This document shows, one piece after another, positions 26,667-35,795 of a DNA stretch of 64,000 bases (positions are counted from its first letter, which is position 1; each line of letters starts with the position of its first letter). This stretch comes from an uncultured Microbulbifer sp. (GTDB lineage Bacteria > Pseudomonadota > Gammaproteobacteria > Pseudomonadales > Cellvibrionaceae). The position numbers were made by a program, and so were the translations under genes. The stretch spans positions 372,001-436,000 of the forward strand of contig NZ_CANNGQ010000004.1 of assembly GCF_947504145.1 (NCBI RefSeq), written 5' to 3'. Under the pieces are notes generated by a model. That model had not been told where the DNA came from and made no database searches. It worked only from the letters and a program-made list of their open reading frames with translations.

Positions 26667-27832
26667 TAGTTTCCCAGTATCAGTGAGCAGTTACTCCCGC
26701 CGAAGGCAAAGGAGTTACTCATTACATAGCGCGGTGCGACCGAGCCGTTGCTCGCGCGCACCAGATTCAGTGACGGCAGTGCCGGGTCGCGGTCGCCACC
26801 GTTACAGTGGGGTGGCAGCTGGCCGCGGGTCAGTGCCAGCCAGCTGAATGCCGCCTCCAGTGCGCCCGCCGCCCCCAGAGTGTGCCCGGTCATGGGCTTG
26901 GTGGACGAACAGGGTGTCGCCTCGCCCAGCAGCCGACTCACCGCGCGGCCTTCCATACTGTCGTTCTGCGGTGTGCCGGTACCGTGCAGATTGAGATAAC
27001 CGATATCCGCGGGCTGCAGACCGGCATCTTGCAATGCGCCCGCCATGGCCGCCTCGGCACCGCAACCCTCGGGATCGGGGGCCGACATATGGTGCGCATC
27101 GGAGCTCGCCGCCACCCCACATAGACGCACCGGGCCGGGCTCGCGGCTCATGATAAACACGGCCCCGGCCTCCCCCAAATTGATGCCATCGCGGTCGGCG
27201 CTGAACGGGCGGGTATGCCCCGCGCTCAGGGCACCGAGGCCGTTGAACCCGGTCACGGTCATCCCGCACAGGGTATCCACGCCGCCGACCACCACCGCAT
27301 CACATACGTCCATGGCCAACAGCCGGCGCGCACTGGCGAAGGCATTGGCGCTGGACGAGCAGGCAGTGGACACCGTCAGGCGCGGGCCGTCCAGCTGCAG
27401 ATAGCGGGCGACGTATTCTGCCAGCGCAGCCATCTGTTGTTGATAGCGGTAGCGATAATTTTTCTGGCCCGGATCTGCGAGGTGCTGCTCGCCGCTGGCA
27501 ATCCCCGAGGTGGAGGTGCCCATCACCACGCCAATGCGCGATGCACCCACACGCTCGATGAGGTGCTCCAGTGGCTGCTGCAGGCCGGACACCACCTGCT
27601 GTGCCAGGCGATTGTTGCGGCAGTCGTATTCCGCCAGGTGCGCGGGCACTTGCGGCAATGCCAACTCCACGGCACCGAAGCGGCTGTGCTCTGGGCCGAG
27701 CCAGGGGCTGCCCTGGCGCATGCCGTCGATGTCGCCGCGGAACAGACGCTCGGCGAGTGCGTCGGCATCCCCGTCGGTGGCGGTACCCAGAGCGCAGGTC
27801 AGGCTCATATGGTTCAGATAATAATCGGGCAT
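26666..27832 (-). CDS. beta-ketoacyl-ACP synthase (ApeR-like)
   Basis: Second complete ketosynthase, 388 residues. Catalytic residues lie in TVSTACSSSANAFASA, NLHGTGTPQND and MTGHTLGAAGALEA, with SNSFAFGGSNCSL near the C-terminus. In the characterised Xenorhabdus system one such homodimeric ketosynthase carries out an early condensation while the KS/CLF pair does later ones; which of the two here plays which part is inference from order and length. Fourteen bases separate it from the upstream FAD enzyme. Confidence 0.87.
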   Translation of the reverse strand: MPDYYLNHMSLTCALGTATDGDADALAERLFRGDIDGMRQGSPWLGPEHSRFGAVELALPQVPAHLAEYDCRNNRLAQQVVSGLQQPLEHLIERVGASRIGVVMGTSTSGIASGEQHLADPGQKNYRYRYQQQMAALAEYVARYLQLDGPRLTVSTACSSSANAFASARRLLAMDVCDAVVVGGVDTLCGMTVTGFNGLGALSAGHTRPFSADRDGINLGEAGAVFIMSREPGPVRLCGVAASSDAHHMSAPDPEGCGAEAAMAGALQDAGLQPADIGYLNLHGTGTPQNDSMEGRAVSRLLGEATPCSSTKPMTGHTLGAAGALEAAFSWLALTRGQLPPHCNGGDRDPALPSLNLVRASNGSVAPRYVMSNSFAFGGSNCSLILGN

Positions 27833-27846
27833 ATCTCTGTTCGTTC

Positions 27847-29076
27847 TCAGTCCCGGGCACAGATTTCCGCGAGGGTGCGCAGGCGGCGCCCGGCGCTGGC
27901 CACATAGGGATTGTTGGTATCCCAGGCGTAACCGGCGAGGATCGAGCAGATCATGCGCTTGATCTCCGGCTGCGGGTTGGGATGAAAGATTACATCCTGG
28001 AAAGTCCCTTCATACCAGGCGGTGACGTATACCTTGAACACATCGACACCCGCTTTTAGCGGCGCGGCAAATTCGGCCTGCCAGTCCACGGTCTCCCCAC
28101 GCAGCTCCCGGTCCAGGCAATCGCTGGCGAGCTGGGCGGATTTCATGGCGATGGTGACGCCGGAGGAGAACACCGGATCGAGGAATTCCCCCGCGTTGCC
28201 CAGCAGGGCAAAGCCCGGACCGGTGAGGGATTTTACATCGCTGGCGTAACCGGTAATGCGCTGCACCGGAGTATCGAACTCGGCGTTCTCCAGGGTCGTG
28301 GCCAGATTGGGGGAGCCGGCCACCGCCGCGCGCAGGATTTCTTCCGGGGTTTTCCCCAGTGCCTCGATCTGTTCCTGCTTGCCCACCACGCCGAGGGACG
28401 CGCGGCCACCGGCGAAGGGGATCAGCCAGTACCAGATATCCCGCTGTTCCGGATGTACGGTAATCAGGATCTTGTCGCGGTCGAAACCGGGCTCATCGAT
28501 GTTGTCCTGCACATGGGTGAACACGGACTGGCGCACCGGGAAATCCGATGGCCGGTTCAGGTCCAGCAGGCGCGGCAGCACGCGGCCGAAACCACTGGCA
28601 TCCAGCACAAACTTGCCGGTGAAGGCCACCTGCTCGCCATCGCACTCGGCGATCAGCCGTGCATTACCCGGCTCGATTTCTGCGGACACGATGGTGTGGC
28701 GGTAATGGATTTCCGCCCCCTGTTTTTCTGCCTCATCCGCCAGCAACTTGTCGAAGTTGCCGCGCTGTACCTGAAAAGTGGTGCCGTGACCGGGGGAAAA
28801 TTTGTCGGGAAAATCGAACGCGGTGCGCGCGCCAGCCCATTCGAAGGCGGCGCCGTTTTTAAACTGAAAACCGGCGGCGTTGACCGCGTCCAGCATGCCC
28901 GCCTGTTCGATAAATTCCATGCACTGGGGCAGCAGGCTTTCGCCAATAGAGAAGCGCGGAAATTCCTGCCGCTCGATTACCGCCACCTTCCAGCCCTTGC
29001 GCACCAACAGCGCACTGGCAATGGCCCCGGACGGACCGGCACCAATTACCAAAACATCAGCCTGGCATTCCTTCAC
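27847..29076 (-). CDS. FAD-dependent oxidoreductase, halogenase/reductase-like
   Basis: Flavoprotein of 409 residues of the family conserved in aryl polyene operons. DVLVIGAGPSGAIASALLVRKG is the N-terminal dinucleotide-binding fold, RFSIGESLLPQCMEF is the motif shared with tryptophan halogenases and geranylgeranyl reductases, and FALLGNAGEFLDPVFSSGV is the GD-type FAD segment. The WxWxIP motif of true halogenases is not seen, so halogenation is unlikely. GTG start with GGAGG six bases upstream, overlapping the exporter stop by four bases (GTGA). Its exact step in pigment synthesis is not established. Confidence 0.82.
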   Translation of the reverse strand: MKECQADVLVIGAGPSGAIASALLVRKGWKVAVIERQEFPRFSIGESLLPQCMEFIEQAGMLDAVNAAGFQFKNGAAFEWAGARTAFDFPDKFSPGHGTTFQVQRGNFDKLLADEAEKQGAEIHYRHTIVSAEIEPGNARLIAECDGEQVAFTGKFVLDASGFGRVLPRLLDLNRPSDFPVRQSVFTHVQDNIDEPGFDRDKILITVHPEQRDIWYWLIPFAGGRASLGVVGKQEQIEALGKTPEEILRAAVAGSPNLATTLENAEFDTPVQRITGYASDVKSLTGPGFALLGNAGEFLDPVFSSGVTIAMKSAQLASDCLDRELRGETVDWQAEFAAPLKAGVDVFKVYVTAWYEGTFQDVIFHPNPQPEIKRMICSILAGYAWDTNNPYVASAGRRLRTLAEICARD

Positions 29077-31415
29077 CTGTTACCTCCGAAAAATCCCGTT
29101 GAAAACACCAGGGCGGCCAGGGTCAGTGTTGCCACCGTGCCCACCGCCAGGGTAAAACCAAAATCCGCAATGGCCGGCGTCTGCGACAGCGCCAGCAATC
29201 CGAAACCCAGTAGCGTGGTAATGCCCGCGAGCAGAATAGCCAGCAGCGTATAACTGGCCTCTTTGCGGTGACTGAAATAACCGAACACCGCGTAATCCAC
29301 ACCGATACCGAATACCAGCAGCAGCGCCGCCACATGAAAAAGATTGATCCCCGCGCTGAAAAGCGACGCAGCGGCAAACGCACAGGACACCGCCGCCAGT
29401 GGTAGCGCTGCAATCGCCAGCGCGCCGCGCCAGCCCGCGCGCAGTGCGATCACCAGGGTGGCGATCAGCAGAATCAGCGGCAGCAGCATTAACAGTTGAT
29501 CGCGCTGCTTTTCCAGCACCGCGGCGATGGTGGCCGGAGGATTCTGGAAACTTACCCCGGGCAGATTTTTGCTGAGCGCGTTCCCATCAAATTCCGGCTT
29601 CACACCAAAAATACGCACCAGTGACAGGCACTCCCCCGCCTGACAGCCGAGCCACAACTGGCGGTGGGTTTGCGGTAACTGCGATTGCCACTGGGAAACC
29701 GGTACCTGCTGGAACGGACGCTGCAGCCCCTGCACCAGTGCTGCAGTTTCCTCACCGGTGTATCCCAGCTGCTGATAAAAATTTGAAACGGTCGCGGAGC
29801 GATAAAAACCGGCGAGCAGCGCGTGGTTTTGCTGCTGCACGGATTCTGCCGGCAGCAAGGCAGACAGTGCGGAATAGCCCTTGATCGTTTGACTTGTCGC
29901 CGCATCGAGCCACGCGGTCAGCGCCGCTTCCCGCTCCAGCAAGGTGTTTTCATCGCTGCCGCGCACCAGAAAATAGGCCGAGGCCGGGCGCACCGGCAGC
30001 AGCGCGTTGATACGCTGTTCTTCCGCTTTCAACTGTTGCGGCGGCTGATAGAACAGGCCCAGGTCGTTGGCCGGTTTGGCAATGGCAATGCCACCGATAC
30101 CCGCAGCGACCATCAGCGCGATGGCAGAGGGATAGACCCAGCGGGGCAGGCGGGAAAAGATCGCGGAAAAATCGACGGGCCGCGGGCGCACTTTCAGCAG
30201 CGCGGGAAACAGCAACACGACCGTCAGCCAAGCGCCCAGCAAGCCAAAGCCCACAAATACACCCATCTGCTGCAGCAGTGGGAAAGGTGTGAGCGCCAGG
30301 GCAAAGAAGGCCAGACAGCTGGACAGTAATCCCAGTACCAGGCCGGGCATGATATCCCGGTCTTTTTTATGACTATTTTCATTCGCCGGCCCCGCATCCG
30401 GGCGCAAGCGGTTGCAGATAAAGTGGAAGGCATAATCGATGGCGAGGCCGGTGACCGTGGTGCCGAACACAAACGCAAGGATGTGCATGCTCCCCAACAA
30501 CGCGATCACCGCCGCGGTGCCCGTGGCGATACCGCAGCCGATGGCGAACAGGCACAGCAGCAGCGGGCGCAGGGAGCGGAAGGTCACGATGCACAACAGC
30601 AGAATCGCCACTATGGAAAAGCCGCCGATCAGACGGATTTCACGCTGGGCACCGGCAGCGGCATATTCGGAATGCAGCGGTGCGCCGGCCACCAGCAATT
30701 GCAGGTTCTGCCCTGCGGCCCATTGCTGCAGTTCGTCCCGCAGTTTCAGGGTCGGAGTGTGCACACTGCCGCGTAATTCCAGCGGCTTGCCCTGGCTACG
30801 CACCAGGGTAAACAGGGTGTTGCCCTGCTGATAGATGGGAATATTGTCGATCAGTGCGGCAACACTGTTGCTGACCGCGCTGTTCTCCGCGGTAACAAAA
30901 TGCTGAAAGGTGAAAAACGGATCCCGCTCCAGATCCAGCTGGGTGCCGGCGCTCTGGGGGCTGAAAATAAACTGCAGTTGTTGCCGGGTAACGGCTTCAG
31001 GGTTTTGCTGCAGTTGTGCGCGGACGGTGTGGCTCAGCAGCTGCCCGCGCAGGGGAAACAGGAATTGCCAGAGGTCGGCCCGCTCGCGGTCGGCGCCCCA
31101 GCGGAAGGTGGACTCGGTGACCGCGCTGCTGGCCTGCAGCTGTTCGCCGAGGGTGGCGGTGGCAGCGACCAGTTTTTGCGTCGCCGAAGGATCACCCTCG
31201 CCGTCTTCTGCGGCCAGCAGCCAGATCAGACTCTGCTGGAACTGCTGGTTGGCACGCTTGACCGCGCTTGCGGTGCTCTCGTCCAGGCCTGCGGCCAACT
31301 CGTCTTCTGCCAGTGCGACGATATCGGTCTGCAGCCAGCCGTCACTGAAGCGCAGCGCGGTGACCAGAGCCAACACACCACTGAGCAGTAACCACAGAGC
31401 CAGTCGCCGTTTCAT
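29073..31415 (-). CDS. MMPL/RND-type exporter of the aryl polyene operon
   Basis: Inner-membrane transporter of 780 residues. One N-terminal helix (LALWLLLSGVLALVTALRF) precedes a periplasmic domain, then two blocks of membrane helices around residues 255-445 and 635-770, the duplicated RND arrangement. GTTVTGLAIDYAFHF and FGIGVDYAVFGYF are the paired TM4/TM10-like segments with conserved Asp. MMPL proteins move lipids across the inner membrane; here it most likely exports the aryl polyene lipid, working with the LolA-like protein encoded just before it. Confidence 0.85.
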   Translation of the reverse strand: MKRRLALWLLLSGVLALVTALRFSDGWLQTDIVALAEDELAAGLDESTASAVKRANQQFQQSLIWLLAAEDGEGDPSATQKLVAATATLGEQLQASSAVTESTFRWGADRERADLWQFLFPLRGQLLSHTVRAQLQQNPEAVTRQQLQFIFSPQSAGTQLDLERDPFFTFQHFVTAENSAVSNSVAALIDNIPIYQQGNTLFTLVRSQGKPLELRGSVHTPTLKLRDELQQWAAGQNLQLLVAGAPLHSEYAAAGAQREIRLIGGFSIVAILLLCIVTFRSLRPLLLCLFAIGCGIATGTAAVIALLGSMHILAFVFGTTVTGLAIDYAFHFICNRLRPDAGPANENSHKKDRDIMPGLVLGLLSSCLAFFALALTPFPLLQQMGVFVGFGLLGAWLTVVLLFPALLKVRPRPVDFSAIFSRLPRWVYPSAIALMVAAGIGGIAIAKPANDLGLFYQPPQQLKAEEQRINALLPVRPASAYFLVRGSDENTLLEREAALTAWLDAATSQTIKGYSALSALLPAESVQQQNHALLAGFYRSATVSNFYQQLGYTGEETAALVQGLQRPFQQVPVSQWQSQLPQTHRQLWLGCQAGECLSLVRIFGVKPEFDGNALSKNLPGVSFQNPPATIAAVLEKQRDQLLMLLPLILLIATLVIALRAGWRGALAIAALPLAAVSCAFAAASLFSAGINLFHVAALLLVFGIGVDYAVFGYFSHRKEASYTLLAILLAGITTLLGFGLLALSQTPAIADFGFTLAVGTVATLTLAALVFSTGFFGGNR

Positions 31416-31423
31416 GCGCCGCC

Positions 31424-32110
31424 TCAGTCCGAATCAAATTCGGCGAGAAACTGCGCGTCCTGCGCGGTGACCGGCTGCAGATTGAGAAATTCAATATCAG
31501 TGACCGACTGATTGCCTTCCAGCAGACGGATGCGTTGCACCGAGTCGTTGCCAAAAATTTCGATGGCATTCAGATATTTTTGCAGGCGCGCGTTGCGCGG
31601 ACGCAGAGACATTTTCCAGCTGTCGCCGGCCTCGGCGGTTGCCGGGTCTTTTTCGTAACCGGCATCCACGTAAAACATCTGCTCCAGTGCGGCAAAATCG
31701 CCGTGCAGGATATGCATCATGGGCTCGGCCATCTGCCGGGAAAAGGCGCTGGAAGATCCGCCCTTACCTTCCCCGCCCATCACAATATGCGAGGCCACCG
31801 GCTGCAGGGTGCGCCAGCTGATGCCGTGCTGCTGGGACAGGGAAATCTTGCCCTCGGACTGCAGCGGGCGCGGCAGATTGGGCAGGGTTTTCTGCTGGCG
31901 AAATTCTCCCCGCATCTGTGCTGGCTGATGCAGCTGCCGGGAAATTTTCTCCAGGGCTTCCACGGTAACCTGCCGGGTCGCATCCGCATTAACCTGCTGC
32001 GCCTGTTGTGCATGCTGCGCATGTGCGCCCAGGCTGCCAAACAGCAAGCCGGCCACCGCGGTTGCGACAATGAACCCAAAAGATGTTCGACGTTGCTGTT
32101 TCATATTCAA
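31424..32110 (-). CDS. LolA-like outer-membrane lipid carrier
   Basis: Periplasmic carrier of 228 residues: signal peptide about residues 1-31 (VAGLLFGSLGAHAQ), then a LolA-type half-barrel with MRGEFRQQKTLPNLPRPLQSEGKISLS, the usual early strand pattern of LolA. In aryl polyene operons this protein is thought to ferry the lipidated polyene across the periplasm. Its ATG overlaps the thioesterase stop by four bases, and the exporter starts eight bases after it. A run of Ala, Gln and His codons (HAQHAQQAQQ) follows the signal peptide. Confidence 0.83.
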   Translation of the reverse strand: MNMKQQRRTSFGFIVATAVAGLLFGSLGAHAQHAQQAQQVNADATRQVTVEALEKISRQLHQPAQMRGEFRQQKTLPNLPRPLQSEGKISLSQQHGISWRTLQPVASHIVMGGEGKGGSSSAFSRQMAEPMMHILHGDFAALEQMFYVDAGYEKDPATAEAGDSWKMSLRPRNARLQKYLNAIEIFGNDSVQRIRLLEGNQSVTDIEFLNLQPVTAQDAQFLAEFDSD

Positions 32111-32583
32111 GCCCCGGTGGTTTCCACTGCGACCAAGGACTCTTGTGCAGTCTTTGCCACACCCAGTTTTTCCAGCAGGATCGTTGGTGAAGCGAACTGC
32201 ATTTCTTCCGTGCGCATATCCACCGCCACCTGCATGGTATGGCCCTTGGTCAAGCGCTCACCGCTGTCGCGGTCAAAGACCTGGTAGCTGACCTTGAGCC
32301 GGTTTTCGTATTCCGCAATCTGCGCGCGCACACGCACCACCTGGCCAAAGCGCAGGGGTTTGACGTAGCGCACGTGCAGGTCGATCACCGGCCAGGCGTA
32401 GCCGGAATCCCGCATCTGGCGGTAGTTGTAATCCAGTTGATCGAACAGCGCGCAGCGGGCGATTTCAAAATATTTGACGTAGTGGCCGTGCCAGGCGATT
32501 TCCATCATATCCACATCGTGGAAAGGCACTTCCAGTTCGATCTCTGCCCACCAGTGATCGGGGACGTGTTTTTTACTGGTCAC
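32107..32583 (-). CDS. acyl-CoA/ACP thioesterase, YbgC/4HBT-type hotdog
   Basis: Hotdog thioesterase of 158 residues. VPFHDVDMMEIAWHGHYVKYFE carries the catalytic-type Asp and the HxxYxxYFE pattern of the 4-hydroxybenzoyl-CoA thioesterase family; YVKPLRFGQVVRVRAQI is the next conserved strand. It may release the finished polyene from its carrier or free stalled intermediates. Translation starts at GTG with GGAGG seven bases upstream, overlapping the end of the ammonia-lyase gene by 11 bases. Confidence 0.84.
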   Translation of the reverse strand: MTSKKHVPDHWWAEIELEVPFHDVDMMEIAWHGHYVKYFEIARCALFDQLDYNYRQMRDSGYAWPVIDLHVRYVKPLRFGQVVRVRAQIAEYENRLKVSYQVFDRDSGERLTKGHTMQVAVDMRTEEMQFASPTILLEKLGVAKTAQESLVAVETTGA

Positions 32584-34135
32584 CGTACAACCTCCAGTGA
32601 CGCTGCTGGATCAGGTCAATAAATTTGCGCAGGTCTGGCTCCAGCTCGCGATCCTGTTCCAAAAATTCAAACGTCGCCGCCACCTGTTGCAGGGTGGCCT
32701 GCACACCGCCGGACAGGCTGTCTTCGCGCACCTGGTCGGCGCGCAATCGCAGCTGCACGCCCTGCCAGGACATGATCAGAGCGGCGGCGGTGACCTGTTC
32801 GGTGAGCTGCAGTACGCGCACGCAATCCCGTGCGGCGATGGTGCCCATGCTCACCTTGTCCTGGTTGTGGCACTCGGTGGAGCGGGAGAAAACACTCGCC
32901 GGCATGGTCTGCTTCAGCGCTTCCGCGGTCCAGGCACTTGCGCCGATCTGCACCGCCTTGAAACCGTGATTCAGCGGGCGGCGCTCGCCGGTGGCGCCGG
33001 TGAGGTTGGCCGGCAGGCCGTTGTTGAATTTGATATCCGCAAGCTGGGCGATCTGCCGGTCCAGCAGGTCCGCCAAGTTGGCCACGGCATTTTTCAGGCT
33101 GTCCATAGCGAAGGCGATGTGGCCGCCGTAGAAATGGCCACCGTGCAGTACCTGCTCGTGTTCGCCATCGATAATCGGATTGTCGTTGGCGCTGTTCAGT
33201 TCGGTCTCGATAAACTGGCGCAGCCACGGCAGGGAATCCTGCAGTACACCGATGACATGGGGCGCGCAGCGCAGGGAGTAGCGATCCTGCAGGCGGCTGC
33301 ACTGGCGCGGCGCGTCGCCCACGTTCAGGTCGTCGTGAATCCAGCGCGCGATCTGGTTTTGCCCGGGGTGGGGTTTGACCGCGAACAGCGCATTGTCGAA
33401 GTGGTAGGCATTGCCCTGCAGGGCCACGCTCATCAGCGCGGTAATACGCGCGCTCAGCTGACACAGGTATTCCGCGCGACTGTAGGCGAGGCACGCGAGG
33501 CCGGTCATCGCCGCGGTGCCGTTCATGATCGCCAGGCCCTCTTTCGGGCGCAGTTTCAGCGGCGCTATGCCCTGCTCGGCAAAAACCTCGGCGGTCTTGT
33601 GCTGTTCGCCGCGGAACCACACCTTGCGCTCACCGGCCAGCACCGCGGCCACATAGGACAGCGGGGTCAGGTCGCCACTGGCGCCGACGCTGCCCTCCTG
33701 GGGAATCACCGGAATAATGTCTTTCTGCAGCAACAGTTCCAGCTGTTGCAGCAGTTCATAGCGCACCCCGGAGCTGCCGCGGGCGAGGCTCGCCATGCGC
33801 GCGCCGACAATCGCGCGGCTCTGTTCCAGGGTAAACATATCCCCCAGGCCGCAGCCGTGGAAGGTGTACAGGTGCCGCGGCAGCTCTTCCACCAGGTCAC
33901 CGAGAATATTCACCGTGCAGGAATCGCCGTAACCGGTGGTCACCCCGTAGATCACCCCTTCCTGCTGCCACAGCTGGTCGAGAAACTGGACGCCCTTTTC
34001 GATGCGCGCAATAAATTGCTCGTCGGTGGAGAGTTTCACATCCGCTTTGCCGCGCGCGATCGCGTTGATCTGCTCGACACTCAACGGGCTACCGTCAAAG
34101 AGCACCGGGGTACGCTGCATGACTGCGCTGTTCAT
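32573..34135 (-). CDS. MIO-type aromatic amino acid ammonia-lyase (HAL/TAL family)
   Basis: Lyase of 520 residues that removes ammonia from an aromatic amino acid. The self-forming MIO cofactor triad Ala152-Ser153-Gly154 lies in GSVGASGDLTPLSY, and the catalytic Tyr is Tyr63 (VIYGVTTGYGD). The selectivity pair 60 and 59 residues before the MIO Ala is Phe92-His93, where histidine ammonia-lyases have Ser-His and Rhodobacter-type tyrosine ammonia-lyases His-Leu. In this operon tyrosine with release of p-coumarate as a pigment precursor is the best guess. The frame is open to 34345, but the ATG at 34135 makes an ATGA overlap with the upstream acyltransferase and gives the family length. Confidence 0.86.
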   Translation of the reverse strand: MNSAVMQRTPVLFDGSPLSVEQINAIARGKADVKLSTDEQFIARIEKGVQFLDQLWQQEGVIYGVTTGYGDSCTVNILGDLVEELPRHLYTFHGCGLGDMFTLEQSRAIVGARMASLARGSSGVRYELLQQLELLLQKDIIPVIPQEGSVGASGDLTPLSYVAAVLAGERKVWFRGEQHKTAEVFAEQGIAPLKLRPKEGLAIMNGTAAMTGLACLAYSRAEYLCQLSARITALMSVALQGNAYHFDNALFAVKPHPGQNQIARWIHDDLNVGDAPRQCSRLQDRYSLRCAPHVIGVLQDSLPWLRQFIETELNSANDNPIIDGEHEQVLHGGHFYGGHIAFAMDSLKNAVANLADLLDRQIAQLADIKFNNGLPANLTGATGERRPLNHGFKAVQIGASAWTAEALKQTMPASVFSRSTECHNQDKVSMGTIAARDCVRVLQLTEQVTAAALIMSWQGVQLRLRADQVREDSLSGGVQATLQQVAATFEFLEQDRELEPDLRKFIDLIQQRHWRLYGDQ

Positions 34136-35058
34136 AAGGCTTGATTCCAGAAGGGATAAAAGTTGTACCACTGCAGGGGCGCCTTTTGGCAATACTGCTC
34201 CAGGCGGGCTGCGTAGGTCGCGATCAGTTCGCGAATATGGGCTTCGCGATTGCCCCGCTCCATGACCACCTTGTCGCAGAGCTTGTCCAGATGAATGTCG
34301 TAGCCCGCATCGGTGCGCAGGCAGAACAGGGTGTACACCGGGCAACGCAACAGCGCACCGAGAATATACGGCCCCTGGGGGAAAGGCGCTTTGCGGCCGA
34401 GAAATTCCGCCTCACAGGTGCGGCCGATAGAATCCACCGGCGTGCGGTCACCAACAATCACCACAAATTCACCGCGCTCTACGGACTCGGACAACTGCAT
34501 CGCCAGCGCCGGGGAAATTTCCGTCACCTGGGTCAGGCGCAGCTGGCTGCTGGGGTTGAGCAGCTTCATCATGCGGTTGAATTTTTTCGCATGCTTGGTG
34601 TGCACCAGCACGTTCACTTTCATGCTGGAGTGGAAGCTGCCCAGTGCGCGACACACCTCCAGGTTGCCGAGATGGGAGCCAATCAGAATACCGCCCTGGC
34701 CCTGCTCCGCCAGACTGTGCAGATACGCCTGATTGGGGAAGTTCATGCAGCTGCGCGGAATGCCCACAAACCAGGCTTCGAGCTTTTCCCGCGCGCTGTC
34801 GGCAAAATTCAGAAAAATACGGAATGCGGTGTACCAAGTGGAGCGCACACCGGACTCAGGAAAGCGCCGGGAAAAGAGGCCCAGGTATTCGCGAATGGCG
34901 CGGCGGCCGGCGCCGTTTTTCAGGAAATAACACAGAACCACCGGGTACACCGCGATCTTGAACGCGATGGGACCGAGGCGGTGGTGCAGCAGAAACAGGA
35001 ATTTGATCCCAAGGAAAAAACCCTGCTCGCGGTAACGGGACCAGTGCAGCGCGCTCAT
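34132..35058 (-). CDS. LpxL/HtrB-like lipid acyltransferase
   Basis: Membrane-associated acyltransferase of 308 residues resembling the lauroyl/myristoyl transferases of lipid A synthesis. The HX4E motif is in GSHLGNLEVCRALG (near residue 132), followed by NPSSQLRLTQVTEIS and FVVIVGDRTPVDS, typical of LpxL-type proteins encoded in pigment operons. One N-terminal hydrophobic segment anchors it. It probably transfers the polyene acyl group, or a normal acyl chain, to a lipid acceptor. Four-base overlaps on both sides tie it to the glycosyltransferase and lyase genes. Confidence 0.82.
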   Translation of the reverse strand: MSALHWSRYREQGFFLGIKFLFLLHHRLGPIAFKIAVYPVVLCYFLKNGAGRRAIREYLGLFSRRFPESGVRSTWYTAFRIFLNFADSAREKLEAWFVGIPRSCMNFPNQAYLHSLAEQGQGGILIGSHLGNLEVCRALGSFHSSMKVNVLVHTKHAKKFNRMMKLLNPSSQLRLTQVTEISPALAMQLSESVERGEFVVIVGDRTPVDSIGRTCEAEFLGRKAPFPQGPYILGALLRCPVYTLFCLRTDAGYDIHLDKLCDKVVMERGNREAHIRELIATYAARLEQYCQKAPLQWYNFYPFWNQAL

Positions 35059-35795
35059 AACACCACCCGCTTAGCGGGGCGGCGGAACAAACGCGCCAAC
35101 ATGCCGAAGAACAGCCGCGTGTGCATGGCGGAGATCAGCCAGTTGTCGTGGAAGCCGCGGAAGTGGGAAACGCCGTCCACCGGATAGCAGACCTTTACCG
35201 GCAACTGCACCAGGCCGTAGCGGCGCCAGTGCCAGCGCACCAACACTTCCGGGTCGAAGTCCATGCGGTCGCCGGTGTATTCCTCGTCGATAAGGGTCAC
35301 CGTCTGTGCCAGTGGATAACTGCGCAGACCACACATGGAATCTTTGATTTCCAGGGAGCGAGAATTGATCCACACCCACACGTGAGTGAGGTAGCGGGCG
35401 ATAAACCGGCCCAGGGGTACGCTCTCGTCGTACACCGGGTAGCCGCACACCAGCGCACCGGGCTGCTCGCCGCTGTGCTGAATAAACTGGGGAATATCCG
35501 CCGGGTTGTGCTGGCCATCGGCATCGACCTGGATGCCGTGGCTGTAGCCAAGTTCGAGTGCCGCGCGCAGGCCAGATTTTACCGCCGCGCCCTTGCCGCC
35601 ATTTTTCTCGCGCACCACAAGGTGCACCCAATCTGGATTTTCAGCGGCGAGTGTTTGCAATACTTCGCGGCAAGGGGCATGGCTGCCGTCGTCCACCAGT
35701 ACGCAGGGCAGCTGGAATGCCCGCAGGGATTCCACGGTGGGGGGGATGGCGCCCTCGTGGTTGTACACTGGGATGACAAAGCAGAACCTAGGCAT
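35055..35795 (-). CDS. family 2 glycosyltransferase of the aryl polyene operon
   Basis: Dolichol-phosphate-mannose-synthase-like GT-A protein of 246 residues. FVIPVYNHEGAIPPTVESL, CVLVDDGSHAPCREV, KNGGKGAAVKSGL and HGIQVDADGQHNPADIP are the ordered family motifs, including the DxD site. No large membrane domain follows. Such a gene is conserved in aryl polyene operons, where a sugar is thought to form part of the lipid anchor. It overlaps the ligase/dehydratase gene by eight bases at its 5' end. Confidence 0.86.
   Translation of the reverse strand: MPRFCFVIPVYNHEGAIPPTVESLRAFQLPCVLVDDGSHAPCREVLQTLAAENPDWVHLVVREKNGGKGAAVKSGLRAALELGYSHGIQVDADGQHNPADIPQFIQHSGEQPGALVCGYPVYDESVPLGRFIARYLTHVWVWINSRSLEIKDSMCGLRSYPLAQTVTLIDEEYTGDRMDFDPEVLVRWHWRRYGLVQLPVKVCYPVDGVSHFRGFHDNWLISAMHTRLFFGMLARLFRRPAKRVVL

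Noticed and set aside
27847..29076. FAD protein considered as a flavin-dependent halogenase
   Set aside because: It shares the FSIGESLLP segment, but the WxWxIP halogenase motif is not found, and such an oxidoreductase is a normal part of aryl polyene operons.
32597..34144. Plus-strand open frame of 515 codons opposite the ammonia-lyase gene
   Set aside because: Antisense to a gene with clear catalytic motifs; no ribosome site or domain. Other long plus-strand frames across 24-38 kb have the same explanation.
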